Below are positions 17,990-27,568 of a stretch of DNA of 46,050 nt, one piece after another. The position numbers were made by a program, and so were the translations under genes. The stretch is from positions 1 through 46,050 of the forward strand of contig JAFQRV010000032.1 of assembly GCA_017409905.1 (NCBI GenBank). Direction: 5' to 3'. The notes below the pieces were generated by a model. That model had not been told where the DNA came from. It did not search any database and saw only the letters and a list, made by a program, of their open reading frames with translations. The DNA is from Bacilli bacterium (lineage in GTDB: Bacteria > Bacillota_I > Bacilli_A > ML615J-28 > CAG-313). How positions within the stretch are numbered: the stretch's first letter is position 1; each line of letters opens with the position of its first letter.

Positions 17990-19342
17990 ATGGAAGTATT
18001 CTTATACGTCGCGTTTTCGTTAATATTTGCACTTATTACCTTCAAGATTATTAGAGTTATTTTAGAAAATAAGAAGGTTAATAAAAACCGCAAACATGCT
18101 TCACGCGAAGAACAAAGACAAAGCAAAGTTGAAGCAAAATTATCTCGTTCTGAAGAAAAGAAAAGAACAAGAGAAGAAATTAAAAGAAAGAAAGCTGAAT
18201 GGAAAGCACAAGATCAAGAATTTGATGCACAAGTTAAGTTAAACATTGCAGCTTTAAAAGAAGAAGTTAAAAAATCTAAAGAAGTTTGGAAAGAGTATCA
18301 TGCAGCTTATAAAGCTAACCCGGATGATGAACAAGCTTTCCAAGAATATATTGAATACAATAAAAAACATGACCGTTTAGTACAAAAATTAAGAATTGAA
18401 AAGAATCGTGGTTCTCTTACTTATAAAATGGAACGTTGGAGTAAGAGAGGTGGAAGATTACGTAGGGAAATTTTCATTAAGAGACAATACTATTATCTAG
18501 TTGCTCCATATGTAATTTTATTCTTTGTCTTCACAGTTGTACCTGTAATCATGTCTTTAATATTAAGTTTCACAAACTTTAACTTACTAGAATTCCCAGA
18601 CTTTGTTGCTTGGGAAAACTACATGAGATTATTTATTGATGATGAAAACTTCATTACTGCTATTAAAAATACATTAATTCTAGCTGTTGTAACAGGGCCT
18701 CTTGGTTATATAGCAGCATTTGTATTTGCATGGTTAATTAATGAACTTCGTCCAAGATTAAGATCATTTATGACATTAATCTTCTATGCTCCATCTATTT
18801 CTGGTTCAGCATACTTAGTTTGGAAATTAATATTCTCAAGTGACAGTTATGGTTATGCTAATGCTTATTTAATTAAATTCGGAATTATTAATGAACCTAT
18901 ACAATGGTTGAGTAATGAAAATTATATTATTTGGATTATCATGCTTGTACAATTATGGTTATCACTTGGTGTAAGTTTCTTATCATTCATTGCAGGTTTA
19001 CAATCTGTTGATAAAACACTTTATGAAGCTGGTGCCATTGATGGTATCAGAAACCGTTGGCAAGAATTATGGTTTATTACATTGCCACAAATGAAATCAC
19101 AATTAATGTTCGGTGCCGTAATGCAAATTACTTCTGCATTATCAATCGCTGATGTATCTATCCAAATGGCTGGGTTCCCATCAGTTAACTATGCCGGACA
19201 CACAATTATAACGCACTTAATGGACTACGGATCAATTCGTATGGAAATGGGTTATGCGAGTGCAATCGCAACAATTCTATTCTTAATTATGATTGGTGCC
19301 AATGCGTTAATTAGAAAAATTTTAAGAAGGGTAGGTAGCTAA
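17990..19342 (+). CDS. Sugar ABC transporter permease (MalF type) with N-terminal coiled-coil extension
   Basis: First permease of the first pair. The core from about residue 160 has six predicted membrane helices and the EAA loop EAGAIDGIRNRWQELWFITL, starting at E346, which contacts the ATPase. Unusually, the first 150 residues are a membrane helix (about 3-24) followed by a very charged Lys/Glu/Arg-rich helical stretch likely to form a coiled coil in the cytoplasm. AAGGAGG gives a strong ribosome-binding site 14 bases after the binding-protein stop. The partner permease follows at 19345. No ATPase is encoded nearby. Confidence 0.9.
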   Translation: MEVFLYVAFSLIFALITFKIIRVILENKKVNKNRKHASREEQRQSKVEAKLSRSEEKKRTREEIKRKKAEWKAQDQEFDAQVKLNIAALKEEVKKSKEVWKEYHAAYKANPDDEQAFQEYIEYNKKHDRLVQKLRIEKNRGSLTYKMERWSKRGGRLRREIFIKRQYYYLVAPYVILFFVFTVVPVIMSLILSFTNFNLLEFPDFVAWENYMRLFIDDENFITAIKNTLILAVVTGPLGYIAAFVFAWLINELRPRLRSFMTLIFYAPSISGSAYLVWKLIFSSDSYGYANAYLIKFGIINEPIQWLSNENYIIWIIMLVQLWLSLGVSFLSFIAGLQSVDKTLYEAGAIDGIRNRWQELWFITLPQMKSQLMFGAVMQITSALSIADVSIQMAGFPSVNYAGHTIITHLMDYGSIRMEMGYASAIATILFLIMIGANALIRKILRRVGS

Positions 19343-19344
19343 TA

Positions 19345-20358
19345 ATGGCAGATATTTATGATGATGCGTTACAGGGCGTAGGTCAATCAAAAGCTGAGAA
19401 GAGACGTTATAAGCGCCAACAAAAACTTCTAAAAAAATATGGTATTCGTGATGAAAATACCATGGGTAAAATTGAAAAGTTCTTCTATCTTCGCGCTAAG
19501 AAAAGAAGAATTAAGATGAAAAAAAGAATGAGCAGAAGCTTGGGTGGAGATATTGCGTTATTCACATTATTAATCTTCTTCGGATTATTTAGTGCATATC
19601 CACTTGTATATTCAATTAATGCGGCTTTCAAACCATTAAATGAATTATTCATTTTCCCTCCTAAACTATTTGTTCAAAATCCTACTACTGATAACTTTAG
19701 TGATTTAGCAATGTTAATGCAAGATTCATGGGTTCCATTCTCAAGATATTTCTTTAATACTATCTTTATCACTTTAGTTGGTACTATCGGACACGTTATT
19801 ATTGCATCAATGGCCGCTTATCCACTTGCAAAACATCGTTTCCCTGGTTCAAAAATTATTTTCGGTTTAGTAGTTTACTCTCTAATGTTCGCTGCACAAG
19901 TTACAGCAACTCCTAGATACATGATCTTTAGCATCTTTGGTTTAATTGATACTCAATGGGCAATTATCGTTCCAGCATTTGCTTATTCATTAGGTCTATA
20001 CTTAATGAAACAGTTCATGGATGATATCCCAATGGAATTAATTGAATCTGCAAAAATTGATGGTGCTAATGAATTCCAAATTTGGTGGAAAGTTGTTATG
20101 CCTCTTGTTAAACCAGCATGGTTAACATTAATTATTCTATTATTCCAAAGCTTATGGAATAATGATGGTGGAACATACATTTATAGTGAACAATTAAAAC
20201 CATTAAGTTATTCTCTACACCAAATCGTTGCCGGTGGTGTAGCAAGAACAGGTACTGCATCAGCAGTTATCTTAATTATGATGATTGTGCCAATTACTGT
20301 CTTTGTATTATCACAAAGTCAAATTATTGAAACAATGGCGCATTCAGGTATGAAATAG
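19345..20358 (+). CDS. Carbohydrate ABC transporter permease (MalG type)
   Basis: Second permease of the first pair, 337 residues. A basic cytoplasmic N-terminus of about 65 residues precedes six predicted membrane helices. The EAA loop is ESAKIDGANEFQIWWKVVMP, starting at E234. It starts 2 bases after the preceding stop. Together with the gene at 17990 it should form the membrane channel that receives ligand from the 14352 protein. The basic, Lys/Arg-rich N-terminus (KRRYKRQQKLLKKYG) is longer than usual for MalG proteins and echoes the charged extension of its partner. Confidence 0.92.
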   Translation: MADIYDDALQGVGQSKAEKRRYKRQQKLLKKYGIRDENTMGKIEKFFYLRAKKRRIKMKKRMSRSLGGDIALFTLLIFFGLFSAYPLVYSINAAFKPLNELFIFPPKLFVQNPTTDNFSDLAMLMQDSWVPFSRYFFNTIFITLVGTIGHVIIASMAAYPLAKHRFPGSKIIFGLVVYSLMFAAQVTATPRYMIFSIFGLIDTQWAIIVPAFAYSLGLYLMKQFMDDIPMELIESAKIDGANEFQIWWKVVMPLVKPAWLTLIILLFQSLWNNDGGTYIYSEQLKPLSYSLHQIVAGGVARTGTASAVILIMMIVPITVFVLSQSQIIETMAHSGMK

Positions 20359-20367
20359 GAGGTACTA

Positions 20368-22236
20368 ATGAAGAAAAAAATTTATTTTTTAAGTGCTATA
20401 TTAGTAGCTCTACTATTGATACCAAATCTAGTAGTAAATGCTGCTTCATATAACTATGATTTCTTTAAGAATCCAGTTTATTCAAGTGAAGGTTTAGCAT
20501 ATAAAGATACTGTATATTTCAGTGACACTATTTTAAATTCTACTTATGATGTAAATACAAATCCATTAATTATCCGTAAACAAAAGAATACTTATATAGA
20601 TTTATCAAATATTTTCGTAGATGATGCAACAAGCAAAATATATATCTTAGACGGTGCTGCGACTGATGGTGGTAAAACGCCAATCAAAGTTAAAACTAGT
20701 GCTGGCGAAGAAGTTGCAAATATTAGCAAGAATAGTGCAGTATATATTTTAAATAATGAATTTAAAATGGAATTTAGTTTTGATGTTTTAAGAATTAGTG
20801 ACGATGTAAAAGATACTTTATTAAGTTATTATGGTTTACCTTTAGTTGATGAAAACGGAAATCCTACTGATGGTTCAATTTTCACAAAAGCTCAAATTGA
20901 ATCAACAAAGACCATTGAACAACCTGATAGAAGATGTCCATTCTTTTTAGCAGACATTGAAGGTAGTGGTGTCTATGAAAATGTTGCTGTTTGTTATGGT
21001 GCTGAAGGTATCTTTGTTTCAGGCAAATATATCTATTTAGCTGATACATTTAATTCAAGAATTTTTAGAATTAACACTATGTATAATGATATTCAAGATA
21101 ATTATGTTGTAGATGAAGTATTTTTAACTCCTAATGATATTACATTCTATCAAATAGCTATTAAAGAAGATCAAAGTACTAAATCTGTTTTCTTACCATC
21201 AAAGATTGCTGTTGATGGTGATGGACGTGTTTACACTATTGCATCTAGTACATATCAAGGTATTGTTGAATATAAACCTAATGGTGAATTTAATAGATTT
21301 ATTGGTAAAAACTTAGTTTCTAAACGTTCTTGGTGGACATTCTTATTAACAGAAGAACAATATAATAAATTAGCATTAAACTTACCTTCTCAATTTACTA
21401 ATTTAGTAATTGATGATCGTAACTTATTATATGCTACAGCAAGACCAGACCAAGCTGCTACAACAGCTACTGAAATGATTAAGTTAATTAACACATCTGG
21501 TAAAGACGTTTTAAAACGAAATGGTTATGTAACTCCTGATGGTGATATTAATTATTCAACATATGTTAAACCTGCTGTTACAGGCTCTTCAATCTTCGTT
21601 GCAATCGATATTAATAAATCTCGTATATATTCTGCTGTTGACCAAACACGTGGTAGAATATTCACTTATGATGATGAAGGTAATTTATTATATATTTCTG
21701 GTGAACAAGGAAGTTTATCAAATACATTAAAAAATCCAGTTGCACTTAGTTACTTTACTAAGGGAGAAGAAGAATATGTATTAGTACTTGATAAAGGGTC
21801 TAAGAGCATGCTTGTTTATGAAACAACTGAATTCGGTAAAATTGTTAATGCCGCTACAGATTTATATTTAAATAATAAAATTGCTGAAGCTCAAACAAAA
21901 TGGGAACAAGTAGTTAAAATGAATAGTAACTACGAATTAGGTTATGTAGGTATTGGAAAGAGTATCTTACGAGATGCTAATAAGACAAGCGATAAAGATG
22001 AACAATTAGCTAAATATAAACAAGCTATGGAAATGTTTGAATTAGGTCACAATAAACAATATTATTCTGATGCATTTAAACAATATCGTAATATTATTTT
22101 AAAAGATAATTTCTCAATTATAATGACTGGTTTTGTAGTTGTTTTAGTTGCAGGTGTAACATTAGCTATTCTAAATAAAAAACATCGTAACGACGTAGCG
22201 AGAGCTGCAAGAGAGGCGGTGGAAAATCGTGAATAA
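20368..22236 (+). CDS. Secreted NHL-type beta-propeller protein with C-terminal membrane anchor
   Basis: 622 residues. The signal peptide is at 1-26 (ends LVVNAAS). A beta-propeller built of NHL-like blades follows: GIFVSGKYIYLADTFNSRIF, IAVDGDGRVYTIAS, LVIDDRNLLYATAR, SRIYSAVDQTRGRIFTYDD. Then comes a helical repeat region resembling TPRs (residues about 495-580). A C-terminal membrane helix (IIMTGFVVVLVAGVTLAI) with a short basic cytoplasmic tail ends the protein, so it is tethered with the propeller outside. Ribosome-binding AGGAGGT overlaps the upstream stop. In related Bacillota transport loci I recall this protein between the permease pair and a Yip1/DUF5696 pair; its function is unknown, perhaps substrate docking or transporter scaffolding. 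Confidence 0.8.
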   Translation: MKKKIYFLSAILVALLLIPNLVVNAASYNYDFFKNPVYSSEGLAYKDTVYFSDTILNSTYDVNTNPLIIRKQKNTYIDLSNIFVDDATSKIYILDGAATDGGKTPIKVKTSAGEEVANISKNSAVYILNNEFKMEFSFDVLRISDDVKDTLLSYYGLPLVDENGNPTDGSIFTKAQIESTKTIEQPDRRCPFFLADIEGSGVYENVAVCYGAEGIFVSGKYIYLADTFNSRIFRINTMYNDIQDNYVVDEVFLTPNDITFYQIAIKEDQSTKSVFLPSKIAVDGDGRVYTIASSTYQGIVEYKPNGEFNRFIGKNLVSKRSWWTFLLTEEQYNKLALNLPSQFTNLVIDDRNLLYATARPDQAATTATEMIKLINTSGKDVLKRNGYVTPDGDINYSTYVKPAVTGSSIFVAIDINKSRIYSAVDQTRGRIFTYDDEGNLLYISGEQGSLSNTLKNPVALSYFTKGEEEYVLVLDKGSKSMLVYETTEFGKIVNAATDLYLNNKIAEAQTKWEQVVKMNSNYELGYVGIGKSILRDANKTSDKDEQLAKYKQAMEMFELGHNKQYYSDAFKQYRNIILKDNFSIIMTGFVVVLVAGVTLAILNKKHRNDVARAAREAVENRE

Positions 22237-22894
22237 AGTACTTACAACAATTAAAAATTTATGGAAAAAATTTGTAGATAACTTTATTAAGATGCCACTT
22301 AGAGTTATGGCTCATCCAGTTATCGGTTATACAGAATTTAAAGAAGATAAAAAAGGCAAGCTTAGTGTTGCCATTGGTATGGTAATTATATATGCATTAA
22401 TAACAATTATTCGTTACAACGCTGATGGTATTATCATTAACGCTAATGACCCTACAAAGTTTAACAGTTTAAAATTGTTGGTTTATACAATTATGCCATT
22501 AATTATTTTATCAGTTGCTAACTGGAGTATTACAACACTGATGAATGGTAAAGGAACTATGAAACAAATCTTAACTATGGGTGGTTATTCATATTTCCCA
22601 CTTATCTTTGTTAGTATTATCAATTTAGTGTTAAGTAATGTATTAACAGTTAGTGAAGCTCAAATTATTACATTACTTACTGTAATCGGTGTAGTATTAA
22701 TGGTTTATATGATATTTATGGGATTGGTTGTAATCCATGAATATGGTGTAGGTAAAGCGATCACAACAATAGTTTTAACAATTATTGCTACTGCAGTAAT
22801 CCTATTTATCGCATTACTAATATTTGACTTATCATCTCAAATTTATGGTTTCATTTATTCATTATATAAAGAAATCGTATCGAGATATTTCTAG
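22229..22894 (+). CDS. Yip1-family integral membrane protein
   Basis: 221 residues with five predicted membrane helices, starting after the cytoplasmic segment FIKMPLRVMAHPVIGYTEFK, typical of the bacterial Yip1 domain. The start is GTG at 22229, inside the end of the preceding gene, with GGTGG just upstream; the 8-base overlap implies coupled translation. The biochemical role of this family in bacteria is not known. Position between the propeller protein and the DUF5696 protein suggests these three work together with the transporter. Confidence 0.8.
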   Translation: MNKVLTTIKNLWKKFVDNFIKMPLRVMAHPVIGYTEFKEDKKGKLSVAIGMVIIYALITIIRYNADGIIINANDPTKFNSLKLLVYTIMPLIILSVANWSITTLMNGKGTMKQILTMGGYSYFPLIFVSIINLVLSNVLTVSEAQIITLLTVIGVVLMVYMIFMGLVVIHEYGVGKAITTIVLTIIATAVILFIALLIFDLSSQIYGFIYSLYKEIVSRYF

Positions 22895-22904
22895 GAGGTA
22901 AAGG

Positions 22905-25900
22905 ATGGAAAAGAAATTTAAATGGCCAAAATTTCTAACTGTTAAAAGAACTATTCTTTTAGCGGTTCTAGTATTAGCTGTAACTATCCTATTAATTTAT
23001 TTCCTAGGTGGTTATAAAGAAGCTAGTTATAGTAGCGAAACACAACCTTTCGATGCTAATGATGAAGCTTTAAAAGAATATGATTATTATTTAGATATTA
23101 AAGAAGCAGATGTTGAAAAACATAATAATGATTATATTACAAGTTTAGAAAATTTAACTGCAGCAAATATTGTTGCTGAAATTGATTCTTATATTAACAA
23201 AATTATTACTGAAGATAATAAAGAAAGATTATTAAGAAAATTCACAGAAACTTATGCTGGAGATAAAACTAGTACTGAATTTGTTGATATTGAAAATAAA
23301 ATTAAAAATGCTGAATTTATTACAGATAAAGATTATGCATTAGAATTATTAGGACAATTTGAGTTCTTATACAAGAATAATAATTATGCTTTCTATTTTA
23401 ATTATCGTTATACAACATTCAGAATAGATTCTATTGAAAATGGTGATGTTACTAAAGTATTAAATACTTGGTATTCTAATCCTCAATTAGAAGGAAATGA
23501 CCCAAATTCATCTTCTCCTAATGACACAAGAATGAATCACTTAAGTCCAATTGTAATTAATTTCTTAACTAAAAAAGGTGAAATTAAACGTTATACTGCA
23601 TTTGAATATTCTATTACAGATGTATTCGTATCAAATGATGATAAAGAACCTGTTACACCTACTTTCCAAGTAAAGACTGATAAAGATAATTTTAGTACAA
23701 TTGTTTATTATGAATTATCTAAAAAAGGTACAACATACAGTGATTATCCTCAATACATCTCTAAAGCTAGATATGATGAATTAGTTGAACGTAACACTGC
23801 ATTTGTTCAAGAACAAATAGATATCTTAACTGGATATTTAGAAGAAGAAAATATTGATGCTATTTATAAATATGTTAAAGATCATAAAGATAACGGAATT
23901 ATTACAAATTACTTCGATATTCTTAACAATAGAAGTTTAATTGGTATTGAAGCTTATAAAGCTTATAAGGGTATATCTTTTAGTTCTTCAGCTGTAGATA
24001 GCAGCAATTATAATTCATTGATTTCAAGTATTTCAACTAATATTGAAGAATTATATAAGCTTGCATGTGAAATGGTTAGAGTTGAATATCAATTTAATTA
24101 TAAAGCTAAAAATGGTTTATCAATTGGTGATAAAGTTCAATTCCAAGTTCAATATAAATTAAAAACTGAAACTGTTACTGATGATAATGGAGAAGAAACA
24201 GAAAATAAATTCTATGAGTTTGAAAGTTATAGTGTAATGGCTTCTCCTTCAAGAAAAATTTTATCTCAAATTTTATATACAAGACTTCAATATACTGCGG
24301 AAGATTTAGCAAATGATCAATCTGAATTTGGTGTAGAAAATAATTCCACTAACGCTACTTATAAAGTTGCATTAGAATACAAACTTACTGAAAAAGGTTT
24401 AACAACTACAGTTTTAAATAATTCAATTTATGAAAGTAACCCTGAAAGTTTCCCATTATATACTATCGATATTTTACCTTATTTCACTTCTGAAATTTGT
24501 GAAATTGAAAAAGACGGTAATGTATATGAAACTAAAGGTGATATGGTTGTTCCTGATGGAAGCGGTGCTTTAATTGAATTAAATAATGGTAAACAATCTT
24601 ACACTCAATATTCAAAACGTGTATATAGTACAGACTTAGCATTTGGTAACCAAGTAAAACAAAGTGAAACTGCAGATATTTTATTACCAATGTATGCAAT
24701 TACATCTAATCGCTTATATGATGTTAATACACATGATATTATTAAAAATAGTTCAGCAATTATCGCTAGATTATCAAGCGGTGCTGCTCAATCAAGTGTA
24801 TCTGCTAACGTAAGCCGTTTTACAGATTCATATAATAAAATTTACTTTAGTACTACTTATCGTGAAAGTCAATTAGTTACTATTGGTACAGGTTACTATG
24901 CTAAAGAAATCACTAAGTTTACAGAAGAATTTGTAAAAGTTGATACAGTTGTTGACTACTACATGTACAGTAGTAAAGATATGGATTATGATTATGCTGA
25001 TGTTGCTAAAGAATATCGTAAGGTATTAGAAACAGAAGGAATTCTTACTGCTACAAATAAAGACACAACTGATACTCCAGTATTTAATGCTGAATTATTA
25101 GGTGTATATGACTTCACAACAAATTTCTTAGGTATCGTTTATAGTGGACATGATACATTAACAACTTATGATCAAGCTGTAACAATCTTAAAAGATTTAA
25201 AAACTTGGGGTGCAACTAATATAAATGTAATTTATAGAGGTTGGAGAGATAGTGGATTAGTAAATGAAACATTTAAAGATATGTCATTTGCTAATAAACT
25301 TGGAAGTAAGAAAGAATACAATAATTTCTTAAATTACTTAGAACAAGAATCTATTACTTTATATCCTTTAGTAAGTTTCTTAGAAATTAACAAGTTTAAA
25401 GACTCATTTGGTAAAACTAGATATTCTACTCGTGATGTATCAAGTGAATATACTGAAAAGTATCCATACGATTTAGCAGGTAATATTTATGATAAGAAAC
25501 AAAATCCTTATTATACAATTAGCCCTAAATTCTATAATACTTTTGCAGAAATGTTAGCTAAGAATTTCACTAAGAAAAATCCTGAATTACATGCCATGGC
25601 ATTTGATAAATTAGGTGGTAACTTAGTAGGTGATTATAAGAAACGTAGTGTTTTCTATAAAAACGAATCAGTTGCTGCTCAAATTGATGCATTTGAAATT
25701 ATGGCAAAAGATAATAGAATTACAGAATTCTCATTAAATTCTCCATATGAATTTGCTGTTAAATATGCTACTAATATTACAGAAGTTCCATATGAATCAA
25801 CACTACATGAAGTATTTAATTACTCTATTCCATTCTATCAATTAGTATTTAGTGGATATAAAGATTATAGTGGTGTTATTATTAATGCTAATGATGAAAT

Positions 25901-26300
25901 TAGTTTAACTAAACATTTAATGAATATATTCCAAACAGGTTCAAATATTCAATTTACATTCAGTTATGACAATTCAAGTGAATTAATTCAAACTGATTAT
26001 AATTATTATTACTATACTCAACATTCTCAATGGAAAACAGAAGTTACATCAGTATTACAAGAAGTTAATAAATATGAACTTTATAAATATCAATTAGCTG
26101 ATCATGAATTATATGTTGATCAACATAATGAAGAAATTAGTGGTGTTTATGTTGTAACATATGAAGAAAAAGCAAATGTAAGTAATACATTTAAAGTTTA
26201 TTTGAACTACTCTGAAAAAGCTATTAAGATTACTAATAAAGCTGGTGATCAAGTAGACTTACCAAGTTGGAATTACTATGTAGATAAGGAGGCGAAATAA
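22905..26300 (+). CDS. Large membrane-anchored DUF5696-type protein
   Basis: 1131 residues with one N-terminal membrane helix (about 13-33) and a long extracellular part. Residues about 40-480 are helical and beta regions. From GDMVVPDGSGALIELNNGK onward the pattern resembles DUF5696 proteins known from Paenibacillus- and Lachnospiraceae-like sugar-transport loci. Residues about 700-1050 look like a TIM barrel with glycosidase-like strands (GATNINVIYRGWRD, ITLYPLVSFLEI, HAMAFDKLGG, SLNSPYEFAVKY). A glycoside hydrolase or inactive glycan-binding barrel is plausible; no catalytic pair can be assigned with confidence. AGGAGG provides the ribosome-binding site. It is placed directly before the second permease pair. 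Confidence 0.75.
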   Translation: MEKKFKWPKFLTVKRTILLAVLVLAVTILLIYFLGGYKEASYSSETQPFDANDEALKEYDYYLDIKEADVEKHNNDYITSLENLTAANIVAEIDSYINKIITEDNKERLLRKFTETYAGDKTSTEFVDIENKIKNAEFITDKDYALELLGQFEFLYKNNNYAFYFNYRYTTFRIDSIENGDVTKVLNTWYSNPQLEGNDPNSSSPNDTRMNHLSPIVINFLTKKGEIKRYTAFEYSITDVFVSNDDKEPVTPTFQVKTDKDNFSTIVYYELSKKGTTYSDYPQYISKARYDELVERNTAFVQEQIDILTGYLEEENIDAIYKYVKDHKDNGIITNYFDILNNRSLIGIEAYKAYKGISFSSSAVDSSNYNSLISSISTNIEELYKLACEMVRVEYQFNYKAKNGLSIGDKVQFQVQYKLKTETVTDDNGEETENKFYEFESYSVMASPSRKILSQILYTRLQYTAEDLANDQSEFGVENNSTNATYKVALEYKLTEKGLTTTVLNNSIYESNPESFPLYTIDILPYFTSEICEIEKDGNVYETKGDMVVPDGSGALIELNNGKQSYTQYSKRVYSTDLAFGNQVKQSETADILLPMYAITSNRLYDVNTHDIIKNSSAIIARLSSGAAQSSVSANVSRFTDSYNKIYFSTTYRESQLVTIGTGYYAKEITKFTEEFVKVDTVVDYYMYSSKDMDYDYADVAKEYRKVLETEGILTATNKDTTDTPVFNAELLGVYDFTTNFLGIVYSGHDTLTTYDQAVTILKDLKTWGATNINVIYRGWRDSGLVNETFKDMSFANKLGSKKEYNNFLNYLEQESITLYPLVSFLEINKFKDSFGKTRYSTRDVSSEYTEKYPYDLAGNIYDKKQNPYYTISPKFYNTFAEMLAKNFTKKNPELHAMAFDKLGGNLVGDYKKRSVFYKNESVAAQIDAFEIMAKDNRITEFSLNSPYEFAVKYATNITEVPYESTLHEVFNYSIPFYQLVFSGYKDYSGVIINANDEISLTKHLMNIFQTGSNIQFTFSYDNSSELIQTDYNYYYYTQHSQWKTEVTSVLQEVNKYELYKYQLADHELYVDQHNEEISGVYVVTYEEKANVSNTFKVYLNYSEKAIKITNKAGDQVDLPSWNYYVDKEAK

Positions 26301-27568
26301 TGTCTGAAGAACTAAAAGTTAATGAAGAAATTCAAGAAGAAGAATTATTAGAAGAAACAGATGAAGAACAAGCCGGCCCTATCATAAATACTTTTGATGA
26401 AGAGGAAAAAATCGATGAATCAAAAGGTATTAAAAAATTCTTTAAAAACATTGGAAAGAAAATTGGTGCTTTCTTCAAACTTATTGCTAGAAAGTACAAT
26501 GGTTCAAAATTCAGTAAAGTAGTAGATGTTGTATTAAAATATATTGGTAAATTCTTCTATTACTTGTTCTATCCAGTTGTTTTATTTAAGAGAAAAGTAT
26601 ATGACAAAATGTCCCATGCAGGACAAAAAGTATTTGTATCAATTTTATTCTTATCTCCTGCATTATTAGGTTTCTTAATTTTCTATTTATATCCTTTAAT
26701 TATGTCTTTAGTTTATGCATTTAGTACTGTAAGCGTTGAGACAGGTAAGGGTATTCAAGTTATGTTTGGACAACACCAAGAAAATGGTGTTTGGGTAAAA
26801 GATTTCTTCTATAACTTTAAAGAGTTATTTACTGGTGCAACAGGTATGTTACCGATTAAAAATCCAACATCTGGTGCAGAAGAAAAAATTAGTTTATTCC
26901 AAGCTTTATTCCAAACTGCGGGAACTACAATTTTAGATACATTAGTTATTACAATATTCAGTTTATTAATTGCGGTTATGTTAAATGGTAATTTTAAAGG
27001 CCGTGCATTTGCAAGAGCAATTTTCTTCCTTCCTGTTATCTTAAACAGTGAAGCTATTGAAGCTGCTACTGAATCAACTGAAGCCATTGACTCAATGCTT
27101 AACTCAGTAGGTTCTAATGCTTTGACAAATATATTTGACATGAAAGCATTTATGACATCGATTGGTATACCGGGTAAATTAGTAACATTCTTAAATGGAA
27201 TTACATCTACTATTTATAGTACTATTTCATATGCCGGTGTTCAAATATTAATCTTCTTAGCTGCAATTCAATCAGTACCAGCTCACTTATATGAAGCTGC
27301 TAAAATCGAAGGTGCAACTAAATATGAAGAGTTCTGGAAAATCACATTACCAATGGTTTCTCCAATGATCTTAACAGTTGTTGTTTATACAATCGTTGAC
27401 TCATTCTTAAGAAGTGACTTAAATGAATATATTCAACAATTAGCTAAGAACCCAATGTATGGTTTCCATGCTGCTGCTTCGTGGAGCTATATTATAGTAT
27501 CGTTACTGATCTTGGGTATTGCATTATTAGTATTAAAGAAGGTGGTGTTCTATTATGACGAAAAATAA
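26300..27568 (+). CDS. Sugar ABC transporter permease with acidic N-terminal extension
   Basis: First permease of the second pair, 422 residues. The N-terminal 45 residues are very acidic (EEIQEEELLEETDEEQ), followed by a basic stretch to about residue 105, then six predicted membrane helices. An insertion of about 60 residues lies after the first helix of the core. The EAA loop EAAKIEGATKYEEFWKITLP begins at E332. Its ATG overlaps the upstream TAA by one base, with AAGGAGG upstream. The partner is at 27555. The two pairs could form two importers, or alternatives for one binding protein. Confidence 0.9.
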   Translation: MSEELKVNEEIQEEELLEETDEEQAGPIINTFDEEEKIDESKGIKKFFKNIGKKIGAFFKLIARKYNGSKFSKVVDVVLKYIGKFFYYLFYPVVLFKRKVYDKMSHAGQKVFVSILFLSPALLGFLIFYLYPLIMSLVYAFSTVSVETGKGIQVMFGQHQENGVWVKDFFYNFKELFTGATGMLPIKNPTSGAEEKISLFQALFQTAGTTILDTLVITIFSLLIAVMLNGNFKGRAFARAIFFLPVILNSEAIEAATESTEAIDSMLNSVGSNALTNIFDMKAFMTSIGIPGKLVTFLNGITSTIYSTISYAGVQILIFLAAIQSVPAHLYEAAKIEGATKYEEFWKITLPMVSPMILTVVVYTIVDSFLRSDLNEYIQQLAKNPMYGFHAAASWSYIIVSLLILGIALLVLKKVVFYYDEK

